From: Desulfonatronospira thiodismutans ASO3-1
GTDB lineage: Bacteria; Desulfobacterota; Desulfovibrionia; Desulfovibrionales; Desulfonatronovibrionaceae
DNA length: 64,000 nucleotides
NCBI RefSeq assembly: GCF_000174435.1
Contig: NZ_ACJN02000003.1
Coordinates: forward strand, 946,263 to 1,010,262
Direction of reading: 5' to 3'
Under the pieces are notes generated by a model that saw only the letters and a list, made by a program, of their open reading frames with translations, was not told the DNA's origin and made no database searches. Shown one piece after another: positions 35,966-44,405 of this stretch. Made by a program: the position numbers and the translations under genes. The stretch's first letter is position 1. Every line of letters begins with the position of its first letter.

Positions 35966-37252
35966 ATGGACTGGAAAGAAAAGCTTTCGTTCGACCAAGG
36001 GCACATCTGGCATCCGTACACTTCACTCATTGATCCTCTAACGGTATATCCTGTGGAATCGGCCAGTGGTGTACGCATAAGGCTTACCACCGGCCTGGAG
36101 CTCATTGACGGCATGTCCTCCTGGTGGGCTGTGATCCACGGCTACAACCACCCAGAGCTCAATAAGGCCCTGGCCGGGCAGTCACAGAAGACTTCTCACG
36201 TCATGTTCGGCGGTCTTACCCATGAACCGGCCATAGACCTGGCCCGGGAACTTGTCCGCATCACTCCGGAAGGGCTGGACAAAGTATTTTTCTGTGATTC
36301 AGGCTCTGTATCCGTGGAGGTGGCCCTGAAAATGGCTCTGCAGTACTGGCAGGCCAGGGGGGATACGTCCAGGAAGAGATTCTTGGCCTTGAGATGCGGC
36401 TACCACGGGGATACCTTCGGGGCCATGTCCGTCTGCGATCCCTTTAACGGAATGCACAGCCTGTATTCCGGCTTTCTGCCTGAAAATCTTTTTGCCCCGG
36501 CCCCAAAATCCGGTTTTGACGGACCTTGCACCCCCGAGGACCTGCAGGCCGTGGAAGAGATCATGGCCTCACATCACCAGGAACTGGCCGCGTTCATCCT
36601 GGAACCTGTAGTCCAGGGAGCCGGGGGAATGCGCATGTATTCTCCGCAATATCTGGCCCGGGTTCGAGAACTCTGCCGCAAATACCAGGTGCTTTTAATC
36701 GCCGATGAAATCGCCACAGGCTTTGGGCGTACAGGCAGACTTTTCGCCTGCGAACACGCCGGCATCACCCCGGACATAATCTGCCTGGGCAAGGCCCTCA
36801 CCGGGGGCTACATGAGCATGGCCGCCACCCTTTGCACCACGCATATCGCCGAAACCATCTGCAGGGGCGATCCAGGCGTTTTCATGCACGGCCCGACCTT
36901 TATGGCCAACCCCCTGGCCTGCAGCGTTTCCCTGGCCAGCATCCGCCTGCTGCAGGAAAGCGGCTGGCAGGAAAAGACCGCCCGCATCCAGGAGCAGATG
37001 CAGCGCGAACTGATTACGGCAGGCAATATTCCCGGAGTACGCCAGGCAAGAGTGCTGGGGGCCATTGGTGTCCTGGAGCTGGACCGGCAGGTCCCTGTAG
37101 GCGACATCCAGCAGATGTTCGTCCAGGATGGGGTATGGATCAGGCCTTTTATGAATCTCATTTACATCATGCCCCCGTATATCATAGAGTCCGGGGACCT
37201 GAGCAGATTGACCTCAGCCATGCTCAAGGCTGCCAGACACATTGGATCTTGA
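35966..37252 (+). CDS. bioA: Adenosylmethionine-8-amino-7-oxononanoate aminotransferase
   Basis: This 428-aa PLP enzyme makes 7,8-diaminopelargonate using S-adenosylmethionine as amino donor. The family signature is at the N terminus (HIWHPYTSLIDPLTVYPV and GMSSWWAVIHGYNHPEL). The cofactor site includes CDSGSVSVEVALKMA, LIADEIATGFGRTGRLFAC and the Schiff-base Lys in CLGKALTGGYMSMAA. The length is normal. It is followed by a LysM protein gene, then bioD and bioB on the same strand, a biotin operon interrupted by one unrelated gene. Confidence 0.95.
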   Translation: MDWKEKLSFDQGHIWHPYTSLIDPLTVYPVESASGVRIRLTTGLELIDGMSSWWAVIHGYNHPELNKALAGQSQKTSHVMFGGLTHEPAIDLARELVRITPEGLDKVFFCDSGSVSVEVALKMALQYWQARGDTSRKRFLALRCGYHGDTFGAMSVCDPFNGMHSLYSGFLPENLFAPAPKSGFDGPCTPEDLQAVEEIMASHHQELAAFILEPVVQGAGGMRMYSPQYLARVRELCRKYQVLLIADEIATGFGRTGRLFACEHAGITPDIICLGKALTGGYMSMAATLCTTHIAETICRGDPGVFMHGPTFMANPLACSVSLASIRLLQESGWQEKTARIQEQMQRELITAGNIPGVRQARVLGAIGVLELDRQVPVGDIQQMFVQDGVWIRPFMNLIYIMPPYIIESGDLSRLTSAMLKAARHIGS

Positions 37253-37332
37253 CTGCTGCCTGTCCATGGCTGTAATATTTAGAAAAACTGTAACTGCCTG
37301 AAACCTTTTTCTCATTAACAAGAGGTAATACC

Positions 37333-37953
37333 GTGGAAAAGAAAAACTGGATAAACAAACTTGATGATCTGGAAGAAGATCAGCCTAAAGAAAACAGCAA
37401 CCCCAGGCGCAAACAGTTCGGGATGGGCCGTCCTCCGGACAACCTGATTTCCTACATTGCCGGCGGAGCGGGCATTGCCCTGGTTATTATCCTGGTGGTC
37501 ATATTCGCCAGGGGCGGAGATGACGTGTCTTCTCAAGAACTACAGGAAATCTCTTCAAAGCTGCAAAATTTAGAAGAACGTATGCAAATCCTGGAAGAAC
37601 AGGCTGAAGAAAGGCAGGTGGCCTTTACCGATATCTGGGAAACCTCCCGGGATTTAAATCGCAGACTTGAAGACCAGCGGGAAAACATTGACGACATGCG
37701 CCAGCAACTGGCCGCACTGGAAGAAGATCCTCCAGTCAGGCCTGACCCTGAGCCGGTGCAGCCACCGGAACCGGCAGAAAGGCCTGAGCCCGAAGCTGAC
37801 GAGGAGTATGTCTATCATGAGGTGCAGGCCGGAGAGAACCTTTTTCGCATCAGCCTTGAGTACGACATTTCTGTTGACGAGATACGCGAACTAAATGACC
37901 TTGGTCCTGACGACCCCATTCAGCCCGGCCAGAAAATCAGGGTCAGCCAGTAG
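37333..37953 (+). CDS. Membrane-anchored LysM protein with coiled coil
   Basis: This 206-aa protein has a basic N terminus, one transmembrane segment (about residues 40-59, LISYIAGGAGIALVIILVVI), a coiled coil (about 68-135, rich in Glu and Gln heptads), a Pro/Glu-rich spacer and a C-terminal LysM domain (about 158-205: YHEVQAGENLFRISLEYDIS, INLGP-like DLGPDDPIQPGQKIRV). LysM binds N-acetylglucosamine-containing glycans, so the protein probably links the inner membrane to peptidoglycan. The start is GTG 37333 with AGAGGT upstream. It lies between bioA and bioD, 11 bases from the latter, with no known role in biotin synthesis. Confidence 0.8.
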   Translation: MEKKNWINKLDDLEEDQPKENSNPRRKQFGMGRPPDNLISYIAGGAGIALVIILVVIFARGGDDVSSQELQEISSKLQNLEERMQILEEQAEERQVAFTDIWETSRDLNRRLEDQRENIDDMRQQLAALEEDPPVRPDPEPVQPPEPAERPEPEADEEYVYHEVQAGENLFRISLEYDISVDEIRELNDLGPDDPIQPGQKIRVSQ

Positions 37954-37964
37954 GTCGAAGTCAT

Positions 37965-38582
37965 TTGCTTTTCCCGCGGTGTTTTTTTGTAACCGGCACT
38001 GATACCGGAGTGGGCAAGACTGTCATCAGCGCCCTGCTGGCTGCCGGGCTTGAGGCTTATTACTGGAAGCCGGTGCAAAGCGGATCAGACCAGGGCCTGG
38101 ACAGCCAGCAGGTTGCCCTGTGGGCAGGGCTTGACCGGGTAAAAATCATCCCCGAGGCCTACACACTAAGGCAGCCCCTTTCGCCCCACCTTGCTGCAGA
38201 GCGGGATGGTGTTTTTATCGACCCCCAAAGACTGCACATACCTGATGCACAAGGCACTCTCGTCATCGAAGGTGCCGGCGGGATTATGGTTCCCCTGAAT
38301 AATGACCTGCTCATCTTGGACTGGGTCCGGTCTCTGGCTGTTCCGGTGCTCATAGTCGCCCCCAACAGACTGGGGGTGATTAACCATACCCTGTTGACCA
38401 TAAACGCCCTGGGCTGTTACGGCGTGAAGATTCTGGGGGTTATTTTAAACGGCGAGCCCAATATGGACCATGTTCAGGCCATCGAATATTTCGGCAGAAC
38501 ACCGGTCCTGGCTCAGGTGCAGACCATGCCGGAAATCACTCCACAGCTGCTTAAATCAAAATTTGCGGAATACTTTGGATAA
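37965..38582 (+). CDS. bioD: Dethiobiotin synthetase
   Basis: This 205-aa enzyme closes the ureido ring of dethiobiotin with CO2 and ATP. The P-loop is CFFVTGTDTGVGKTVISALL, followed by YYWKPVQSG with the catalytic Lys, VIEGAGGIMVPLN and VAPNRLGVINHTLLT, all characteristic of BioD. The most reasonable start is TTG 37965, which puts the P-loop at the usual position. It begins 11 bases after the LysM gene and ends three bases before bioB, so the three are surely cotranscribed. Confidence 0.93.
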   Translation: MLFPRCFFVTGTDTGVGKTVISALLAAGLEAYYWKPVQSGSDQGLDSQQVALWAGLDRVKIIPEAYTLRQPLSPHLAAERDGVFIDPQRLHIPDAQGTLVIEGAGGIMVPLNNDLLILDWVRSLAVPVLIVAPNRLGVINHTLLTINALGCYGVKILGVILNGEPNMDHVQAIEYFGRTPVLAQVQTMPEITPQLLKSKFAEYFG

Positions 38583-38585
38583 AAT

Positions 38586-39554
38586 ATGCAGTACTTCCTG
38601 GACCTGGCCCTGAAAACAGCCCAGGGCAACATGCTTGCAGACTCGGAGCAGAAAACACTCCTTGAACTGCCCTATGAGGAAACACACAGACTTTTCCCCG
38701 GGGCCGAGCTCTTACGACGCAACTTCTGCGCAAATAAAATCAGGGTCTGCGCCATAACCAATGCCAAGTCCGGCAAATGCTCCGAGGATTGTGCCTTTTG
38801 CGCCCAGTCAGCCCACCACAACACCAGTATAAACAGCTATCCCCTGAAAAACCCGGGACAGATGAGCCTTGAAGGACGCAACATGTCTGCCCAGGGGGTG
38901 AACCGGTTTTCCCTGGTCACCTCAGGCAAGGGGCTTGAGGCAGAAGAGGTGCAACAGGTCTGTCGGGTGACAAGAGAGCTTGCATCTCAGGGCATAAGCC
39001 CCTGCGCCTCCCTTGGAGTGCTGAAGCAACAAGAACTCCAGGAACTAAAAGATGCCGGCCTGACCCGCTATCATCACAACCTGGAAACCGCTCCTGGATT
39101 CTTCCCCAGCATCTGCACCACTCACGACTACTCCCAGAGAACTGAAACGGTGCGCCTGGCCAGACAGACCGGGCTGTCTGTCTGCAGCGGAGCTGTATTC
39201 GGCCTGGGGGAGAGTGACGCACACGTCCTGGAACTGGCTCTGACTCTAAGAGAGCTTGATGTGGACGCAGTGCCGGTAAATTTCCTGGTTCCCATACCCG
39301 GCACACCACTGGAAAATAATGACCAGTTAACTCCCCTGCGGTGCCTCAAAATCATCTGCATGCTGCGTTACATGCTCCCCAGGCATGAAATCATCGTCTG
39401 CGGCGGAAGGCTGGAAAACCTGGGAGAACTCCACCCCCTGATCTTCATGGCCGGGGCCAGCGGGCTAATGACAGGCAATTATCTTACCCGTCAGGGCAGA
39501 GGAGTTGCAGAGGATATGCAGATGATCACGGACATGGGTCTGGAACCCGCCTGA
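38586..39554 (+). CDS. bioB: Biotin synthase
   Basis: This 322-aa radical SAM enzyme inserts sulfur into dethiobiotin. The [4Fe-4S] motif is C-x3-C-x2-C in SGKCSEDCAFCAQSAHH (about residues 60-76). Later segments YHHNLETAPGFFP, GAVFGLGESDAHVLELALTL and NFLVPIPGTPLE are family hallmarks. It lies three bases after bioD. The protein length matches the shorter bacterial BioB type. Convergent with the bioC-like gene, 15 bases away. Confidence 0.95.
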   Translation: MQYFLDLALKTAQGNMLADSEQKTLLELPYEETHRLFPGAELLRRNFCANKIRVCAITNAKSGKCSEDCAFCAQSAHHNTSINSYPLKNPGQMSLEGRNMSAQGVNRFSLVTSGKGLEAEEVQQVCRVTRELASQGISPCASLGVLKQQELQELKDAGLTRYHHNLETAPGFFPSICTTHDYSQRTETVRLARQTGLSVCSGAVFGLGESDAHVLELALTLRELDVDAVPVNFLVPIPGTPLENNDQLTPLRCLKIICMLRYMLPRHEIIVCGGRLENLGELHPLIFMAGASGLMTGNYLTRQGRGVAEDMQMITDMGLEPA

Positions 39555-39569
39555 CAACCTCTCACTGAC

Positions 39570-40316
39570 TCATTTCTTTTGCCCCCGGATATAAAGCACC
39601 CGGTAATCCACAGGGATCCGGCCGCCTTCACCATATGTTTCCAGGTACATGCGGCAGAAATTTCGATAACACTGCCTGCCGAACACCGGCCTCCTGCCAG
39701 TGTACCCGGCCCCGGTGCCCTTGTGGCTCTTTAAAAATCCCTGCACTGAATCATAATAGACTGTATAGTTTTCAACCCGGGACGTATATTCTGTCCCGGA
39801 TCTGGCCATGGCAGCCATACATTCCCGGACCCGGGGCAGAGGATAGACTGAGCCAAAGCCCGACATGGAGCTTATATGTTTCATTTGCCGGAAAGTTCCG
39901 GCCACAAAAAAAGACAGGGAGAAAAATCCGCCCGGGCACAAGAGCCTTAAGCTGCGGGCAATACTTTGCCCCCCTCCTGCATACCACTGCATCACCGAGG
40001 AACTTACGAGCAGATCAAGTGATCCCTCCCTCAAGGGCGGAGTCTCCCCATCCCCCTGAACAGGGACAACACTGTCCCGGGGCAAAAGCCCCAGCATGGA
40101 AAAAGAAACATCCATGGCCAGATATATACCGGCCCGGATTCTTTCCAGGCAGTGCCGGGTAAGAAGCCCCCCTCCGGCTCCTATTTCCAGGACCCTGGGG
40201 TAGTATCCCCGGGGTATGTTCCCGGCGCATTGCCCGGCCGCCTCCTCCTGGATCACGGCCTCTTCCAGGTATGTATCTGCAGCCCGGTCAAAATATTTTT
40301 GTACCTGTCTGCTCAT
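39570..40316 (-). CDS. BioC-like malonyl-ACP O-methyltransferase
   Basis: This 248-aa SAM-dependent methyltransferase begins MSRQVQKYFDRAADTYLEEA, the BioC-type opening, and has the SAM-binding motif RVLEIGAGGGLLTRHCL, then LDLLVSSSVMQWYAGGGQSI (BioC-typical SS-x-x-QW) and LLCPGGFFSLSFFVAGTF. BioC methylates malonyl-ACP to start pimelate synthesis. The open frame extends to 40427, but ATG 40316 matches BioC N termini. The gene overlaps the 3' end of the esterase gene by 29 bases. Location opposite bioA-D-B strongly supports the role; I withhold the symbol only because ubiquinone-type methyltransferases share the motif. Confidence 0.8.
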   Translation of the reverse strand: MSRQVQKYFDRAADTYLEEAVIQEEAAGQCAGNIPRGYYPRVLEIGAGGGLLTRHCLERIRAGIYLAMDVSFSMLGLLPRDSVVPVQGDGETPPLREGSLDLLVSSSVMQWYAGGGQSIARSLRLLCPGGFFSLSFFVAGTFRQMKHISSMSGFGSVYPLPRVRECMAAMARSGTEYTSRVENYTVYYDSVQGFLKSHKGTGAGYTGRRPVFGRQCYRNFCRMYLETYGEGGRIPVDYRVLYIRGQKK

Positions 40317-40914
40317 GGATAATTTGCCATATTCTTTCTTCAGCAATAAAATGTCCGCCGGGAGTATAAACCGGTCTTCCCTGGCCCAGGGCCGCATGCA
40401 CCTCGAGTAAAGCCTGCCTGGGAACAATTTTATCCTGGTTTGCGTGGATAAGGGTTGCAGGAAATTTCATTTCCCGGTGTTGGACGTGTTCAGGTCCTGG
40501 CTGCATAAGGTATTCAAGTCCCCTTGCAAGTCCTTCTACATCACCACGCCTGACCCGGGGTGCAGATTTTATCCCGCATCTGCGCCAGAACCAGCGCACA
40601 GTGGTTTCAGGATTTTTGCCCAGACCATTTAACATGTCCTGAATGCCGTTAACCGGGGTGTGCCGGGTAAAATCCAGAAAGGGAGCTATCAGAACCAGAT
40701 GTCTGGTACTTATTGATCCAAGGCATTGCAGACACAGGCTGGCCCCCAGGGACCAGGCCAGGACAATATCCCATGCATGGGAGCGCAGAAGTTTTTTTAT
40801 GTCGCTCTGACTGTGAGAGACGAAAGGAAGGACAAAAAAAGAATGGGTGCCGAGATGCGGGAAAAGCTCAGGATATCCGGCCCAGCCCGAGATGAAAAGT
40901 ACCCTTTTTGCCAT
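40288..40914 (-). CDS. Alpha/beta hydrolase, probable pimeloyl-ACP methyl ester esterase
   Basis: This 208-aa protein has the alpha/beta-hydrolase nucleophile elbow in DIVLAWSLGASLCLQ (Ser in W-S-L-G-A), the acidic residue in LIHANQDKIVP and the His in TPGGHFIAEE. It begins ISGWAGYPELF, near the usual oxyanion loop. Size and motifs resemble the BioH/BioG/BioV-type esterases that release pimeloyl-ACP methyl ester, the step after BioC. It overlaps the bioC-like gene, which makes this role likely. Which subclass it belongs to cannot be stated. Confidence 0.7.
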   Translation of the reverse strand: MAKRVLFISGWAGYPELFPHLGTHSFFVLPFVSHSQSDIKKLLRSHAWDIVLAWSLGASLCLQCLGSISTRHLVLIAPFLDFTRHTPVNGIQDMLNGLGKNPETTVRWFWRRCGIKSAPRVRRGDVEGLARGLEYLMQPGPEHVQHREMKFPATLIHANQDKIVPRQALLEVHAALGQGRPVYTPGGHFIAEERIWQIIHEQTGTKIF

Positions 40915-40972
40915 GGGTTCTGGTTAAAGATGGTCCAGTGGAACATGGGCATGCAGAAAGCCAGGCAGAAAA

Positions 40973-41179
40973 TCACTCCCCGAGCATGCCCATAAGGGTG
41001 TTGACCACTCCTGCGGAGATAAAGGAAAGATTGTCCGCCAGCCCCCTGGTGTCCTGGGTTTCAATGCTCTGAAGCTGGGCTGCCGATCCGGTGGGCATGG
41101 GCATGGCAAACTCCGAGGAGTTCAGGGGCGCAGCCAGGAGAAACAGGTATATGACGGTAATGCAGATGATTTTTTTCAT
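40973..41179 (-). CDS. Small secreted protein, unknown function
   Basis: This 68-aa product has a typical signal peptide: MKKIICITVIYLFLLAAPLN followed by a small-residue cleavage region. The mature part is only about 45 residues, with no cysteines, ending LSFISAGVVNTLMGMLGE, which could be an amphipathic helix. No family was recognised. It lies 58 bases upstream of the esterase/bioC-like pair on the same strand. A GTGG/AAG-like ribosome site lies a few bases before ATG 41179. Confidence 0.5.
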   Translation of the reverse strand: MKKIICITVIYLFLLAAPLNSSEFAMPMPTGSAAQLQSIETQDTRGLADNLSFISAGVVNTLMGMLGE

Positions 41180-41350
41180 ATCTTACCACAGGTTATGTTG
41201 TATGACTAAACTTGGCAACTGCTAAACAAAATTGCAAAAAAAATCAAGCTCTTTTTTGCCTGATTTATTTTTTTGTCAACTATTGCTATTTACTCGTTAC
41301 GCAACAAGCTGCTTAAAAAAGCTTAACTTCTTACCCGGAGGACCAGCAGA

Positions 41351-42274
41351 TTGACCAGATGGATTAGACCTTCCACCAGAGCTTTTTTTACCGAGGCGTC
41401 CCGGGATGCGGATGACTCTCTTTCTTCCAGGCTGCACGGATATATATACGGCCGCTGGCCGTATTTTTATATTTCCCTGGCCACGGGCAGGCACCCTTTG
41501 TCCGGGCCTGCCGGCAAAGTTCTCCGTTCTGTCCGGGTGCTTCTGCGCGCCAATGACTCACGGGCCAGGGCCAGAGCCAGAATAAAATTCGCCCACGGCT
41601 ATCACGGTAAAGTCTTGCCTGTCCAGGAGGCCAAAAGACTGGTACAGATCAACAAAAGCGTGGACCTGGGAAATCTGGAACAGGTCATTCCCTACGACCG
41701 GGCCAGGCGCATCGTACTTAAAAACCCAGGGCACATAGTGGCCCTTAAGTGCCCCTGCAGGGCCTCCAGTCCGCATCCCTGCGAGCCTTTGCAGGTCTGT
41801 CTCATAATAGGCGAGCCCTTTGCAGGCTTCATCCTGGAGCACCATCCCGGCAAGGCCCGAAGAATCACCTCTGATGAGGCCTGCCGGATACTGGAGCAGG
41901 AACACGCCAGGGGACACGTGCAGCATGCCTTTTTCAAGGATGCCATGCTGGGCAGGTTCTACGCCATCTGCAACTGCTGCTCCTGCTGCTGCGGGGCCAT
42001 GCAGGCGCACAGAAACGGTGTGCCCATGCTGGCCTCATCAGGTTACGCAGCAGATGCGGACCAGGAGCTGTGCATCAAGTGCGGCGAATGCGCCCAGGCA
42101 TGTCCTTTTCAAGCCATCGCCATGTCCAGGGAAGGCCCCGTGGTCTCACAGGACCTGTGCATGGGCTGCGGAGTGTGCGTGAGCAGGTGTCCCGTGCAGG
42201 GACTTAAACTCAAACGACAAAAGGACAAAAGCCCGCCCCTGGAGGTGAACAGCCTGCTACATGGCCGCCCATAA
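41351..42274 (+). CDS. 4Fe-4S ferredoxin-type protein with CNCCSCCC motif
   Basis: This 307-aa protein ends in two [4Fe-4S] binding motifs: CIKCGECAQACPFQAI and CMGCGVCVSRCPVQGL (about residues 238-290). Before these is an unusual cysteine run, ICNCCSCCCGAMQ (about residue 205), and an upstream pair KCPCRASSPHPCEPLQVC. The N-terminal 130 residues have a RARARAR-rich stretch and are not recognised. The combination recurs in anaerobic bacteria as a ferredoxin-like protein of unknown role, possibly in electron transfer with a metal site at the CNCCSCCC run. The start is TTG 41351 with GGAGG about ten bases upstream. Confidence 0.65.
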   Translation: MTRWIRPSTRAFFTEASRDADDSLSSRLHGYIYGRWPYFYISLATGRHPLSGPAGKVLRSVRVLLRANDSRARARARIKFAHGYHGKVLPVQEAKRLVQINKSVDLGNLEQVIPYDRARRIVLKNPGHIVALKCPCRASSPHPCEPLQVCLIIGEPFAGFILEHHPGKARRITSDEACRILEQEHARGHVQHAFFKDAMLGRFYAICNCCSCCCGAMQAHRNGVPMLASSGYAADADQELCIKCGECAQACPFQAIAMSREGPVVSQDLCMGCGVCVSRCPVQGLKLKRQKDKSPPLEVNSLLHGRP

Positions 42275-42302
42275 CATACAGGAAACCACAACTTCAGTTC
42301 AA

Positions 42303-43967
42303 TCATTTCCTAAACCGCCGTCTCCTGGAACGAAGCATGGTCACCACAAGATTCAGGCACAGGACTGTGGCCACAGCGTATCCCAGAGTGCCCAGCAGAG
42401 GGTGCCCCCACAGCATGGGGCCTGTATCCGCGACAAAAATCATGCTCGCCCCCAGAAAAAGGGCCGCGGCAATTATGCCCGCCACCAGCCTGTTGACCAC
42501 TGTTTCCATGGTGGTCTGCATGCCTTCCAGGTTTTCATGCCGAAAGCGGATGGCCAGTTGTCCCTGGTCCAGCTTGCTGATGATATCCATGGCCTGCCTG
42601 GGCAGCTGGTACTGAAACCTGAGCAGGTATCTGAAGTTTTTGTACAGTCCCTTGAGCAGATTGTCCGGCTTGAAGCGCTCCTTACCTATACTGCGCAGAA
42701 TGGGTTCGGCCTCCCCCACTACATCCAGGTCCGGGTAGAGCATCTTGGCCGTCTGCTCAGCGGTTATCAGGGACTTGATCATTATGGAAAGATCCGATGT
42801 CAGCACCCTGCCGTGCTCCCGCAGGGCAGTGGTCAACTCCATCAAAAGCCGGCCCAGGTTGATCTCCTTAAGCGGCATGCGGGTGAAGTGGCTGACGATT
42901 TCCAGCACCTCCCCCTGCAGGGCATCCATATTGATGTTTTCCGTGCCCGAGGTAAAGTTGAGCAGAAGCTCGGTAACCTCGTCCACATCGTTTTCCACTA
43001 TAGCCGCGATGAGGTCTATGAGATCATGGCGCACCTTGGGGGTGAGTCTGCCCACCATGCCCCAGTCCAGGATGATCAGGTTTTCCTCGTCGTCCACAAG
43101 GATGTTGCCTGGATGGGGATCGGCATGAAAAAAACCCTGGCCCAGCACCTGGCGCAGGGTGAAGTGCAAAGCGCTTTTTGCCAGTTCTTCCCTGCCTGTA
43201 AGCCCGGCAATATCTACGTTCTTCATCTGCGTGCCCTTGCAAAGCTCCATGACCAGCACCTGCGAGGTGCTTAGCTCCGGAAATGTATCCGGAACCCTGA
43301 GCCTTTGCTCATTCTTCATCTGAGCCGCAGCCACCTGCATATTGCGCAGCTCGTAGGTGAAGTTGAGTTCGGAAAAAATGAGCTTCTTGATACGCCGCAC
43401 CAGTTGCGGCAGGTTGTAGACTTTGAAATACTCCATACGCCCGTCCAGCTGCACAGCGATTTTCTCCAGTATCTCCAGATCATTTTTAATGGTCTCTTCA
43501 ATGCCCGGACGCTGAACCTTCAGGGCCACTTCCCGGCCGTTTTCTCTTAGCCGGGCCCGGTGCACCTGGGCCATGGAGGCTGCAGCCAGGGGCAAAGGAT
43601 CTATTTCCGAAAAGATATCATCCAGAGGTGCTGCGTAGTTTTTTTCCAGGACCTTTTTTATGTCCTCAAAGTCTTCGGCATGCACATCATCCTGCAGTTT
43701 GCTGAGCTCCTTCATCAGCCCTTCGGGAACGATATCCGCCCGCTGGGAAAGGATCTGGCCAAGCTTTATAAACGTAGGTCCAAGCTCCTCCAGTATCTTG
43801 CGCACCCGCTCCCAGGTGTGCAGGTCCTCATGCTTTGGCTTGACTTTCTTCAGATACTTGAGCCCCGGTATCTCCAGGCGCTCCACTATGTCGTGGAACC
43901 CGTATTTTGCCAGGGTGGTGATAATCTCCCGGAAACGTCCAAGATGTGCAATTGATCTGATGTCCAT
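42303..43967 (-). CDS. ABC1/UbiB-family atypical kinase
   Basis: This 554-aa protein is of the UbiB/ADCK (ABC1) family. Conserved elements are LGPTFIKLGQILSQRADIVP (the KxGQ motif), LAAASMAQVHRARLR (the Ala-rich nucleotide loop), EVALKVQRPGI, FFHADPHPGNILVDDEENLI and ILDWGMVGRLTP. Two hydrophobic segments near the C terminus (about residues 500-540) anchor it to the membrane. Such proteins support quinone biosynthesis or lipid homeostasis. An in-frame ATG at 44087 exists, but AGGAGA lies before ATG 43967. It is divergent from the desulforedoxin gene. Confidence 0.88.
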   Translation of the reverse strand: MDIRSIAHLGRFREIITTLAKYGFHDIVERLEIPGLKYLKKVKPKHEDLHTWERVRKILEELGPTFIKLGQILSQRADIVPEGLMKELSKLQDDVHAEDFEDIKKVLEKNYAAPLDDIFSEIDPLPLAAASMAQVHRARLRENGREVALKVQRPGIEETIKNDLEILEKIAVQLDGRMEYFKVYNLPQLVRRIKKLIFSELNFTYELRNMQVAAAQMKNEQRLRVPDTFPELSTSQVLVMELCKGTQMKNVDIAGLTGREELAKSALHFTLRQVLGQGFFHADPHPGNILVDDEENLIILDWGMVGRLTPKVRHDLIDLIAAIVENDVDEVTELLLNFTSGTENINMDALQGEVLEIVSHFTRMPLKEINLGRLLMELTTALREHGRVLTSDLSIMIKSLITAEQTAKMLYPDLDVVGEAEPILRSIGKERFKPDNLLKGLYKNFRYLLRFQYQLPRQAMDIISKLDQGQLAIRFRHENLEGMQTTMETVVNRLVAGIIAAALFLGASMIFVADTGPMLWGHPLLGTLGYAVATVLCLNLVVTMLRSRRRRFRK

Positions 43968-43998
43968 ACAACTCTCCTTAATAATTTTTTTGCAGGTC

Positions 43999-44027
43999 TT
44001 GCCCGGATGGCGACAATGGTTTATAAT
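43999..44027 (+). promoter_or_regulatory. Probable sigma-70 promoter for desulforedoxin
   Basis: TTGCCC (43999-44004) and TATAAT (44022-44027) are separated by exactly 17 bases, close to the sigma-70 consensus. The -10 ends about 92 bases before the desulforedoxin ATG at 44119. The 5' leader contains AGCAGTATAGCTGTGC, which may fold. This promoter points away from the ubiB-like gene. Confidence 0.5.
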
Positions 44028-44118
44028 ACTGACTGATCTCACAGCAGTATAGCTGTGCAGATATTGGTCATTCATGCGGATTATCAATCAAACCATCAAC
44101 TTATGACGGAGGAAAGTC

Positions 44119-44232
44119 ATGCCCGAAACTGGAGAAATCTACAAGTGCGAAATCTGCGGCAATGTTGTTGAAGTCAAGGAAGCCGGAGGCGGCGAACTGG
44201 TCTGTTGCGGCCAGCCCATGGTCAAACAGTAA
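44119..44232 (+). CDS. Desulforedoxin
   Basis: This very short gene encodes 37 residues beginning [19 protein letters not shown] and ending CCGQPMVKQ. The four cysteines, C-x2-C and adjacent C-C (residues 10, 13, 29 and 30), make the distorted Fe(Cys)4 site of desulforedoxin, a homodimeric electron-transfer protein first found in Desulfovibrio gigas; the same domain opens desulfoferrodoxin. GGAGGAAAG precedes the ATG. A promoter lies upstream and a hairpin terminator follows at 44263, so it is a monocistronic unit. No superoxide reductase domain is attached. Its presence is a strong taxonomic hint. Confidence 0.93.
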   Translation: MPETGEIYKCEICGNVVEVKEAGGGELVCCGQPMVKQ

Positions 44233-44262
44233 TACAGACAGCATAAAACCGGCACAAAAAAA

Positions 44263-44299
44263 CGGCCGCATCCTGGATATGCTCTCCAGAATGCGGCCG
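44263..44299 (+). terminator. Intrinsic terminator after desulforedoxin
   Basis: CGGCCGCATCCTGGA pairs with TCCAGAATGCGGCCG (one mismatch) across a loop of about seven bases, followed by a T-rich tract (cttacttattttt). It lies 30 bases after the desulforedoxin stop. Confidence 0.8.
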
Positions 44300-44342
44300 C
44301 TTACTTATTTTTGGCTTTAAAATCTGCCGCGGGCCACCCCGC

Positions 44343-44400
44343 AACCTCAATCCCTCAACCCCACAATCCCTGAATCCCTAAATCCCTGAATTCAAAATTC
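44343..44400. repeat. Short heptamer-repeat tract (CCCTGAAT type)
   Basis: Tandem units of ACCTCAAT, CCCTCAA, CCCTGAAT and CCCTAAAT, seven to eight bases each, run up to the stop codon of the molybdopterin oxidoreductase gene. They resemble the tracts at 26527 and 62321. Confidence 0.8.
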
Positions 44401-44405
44401 ACAAA

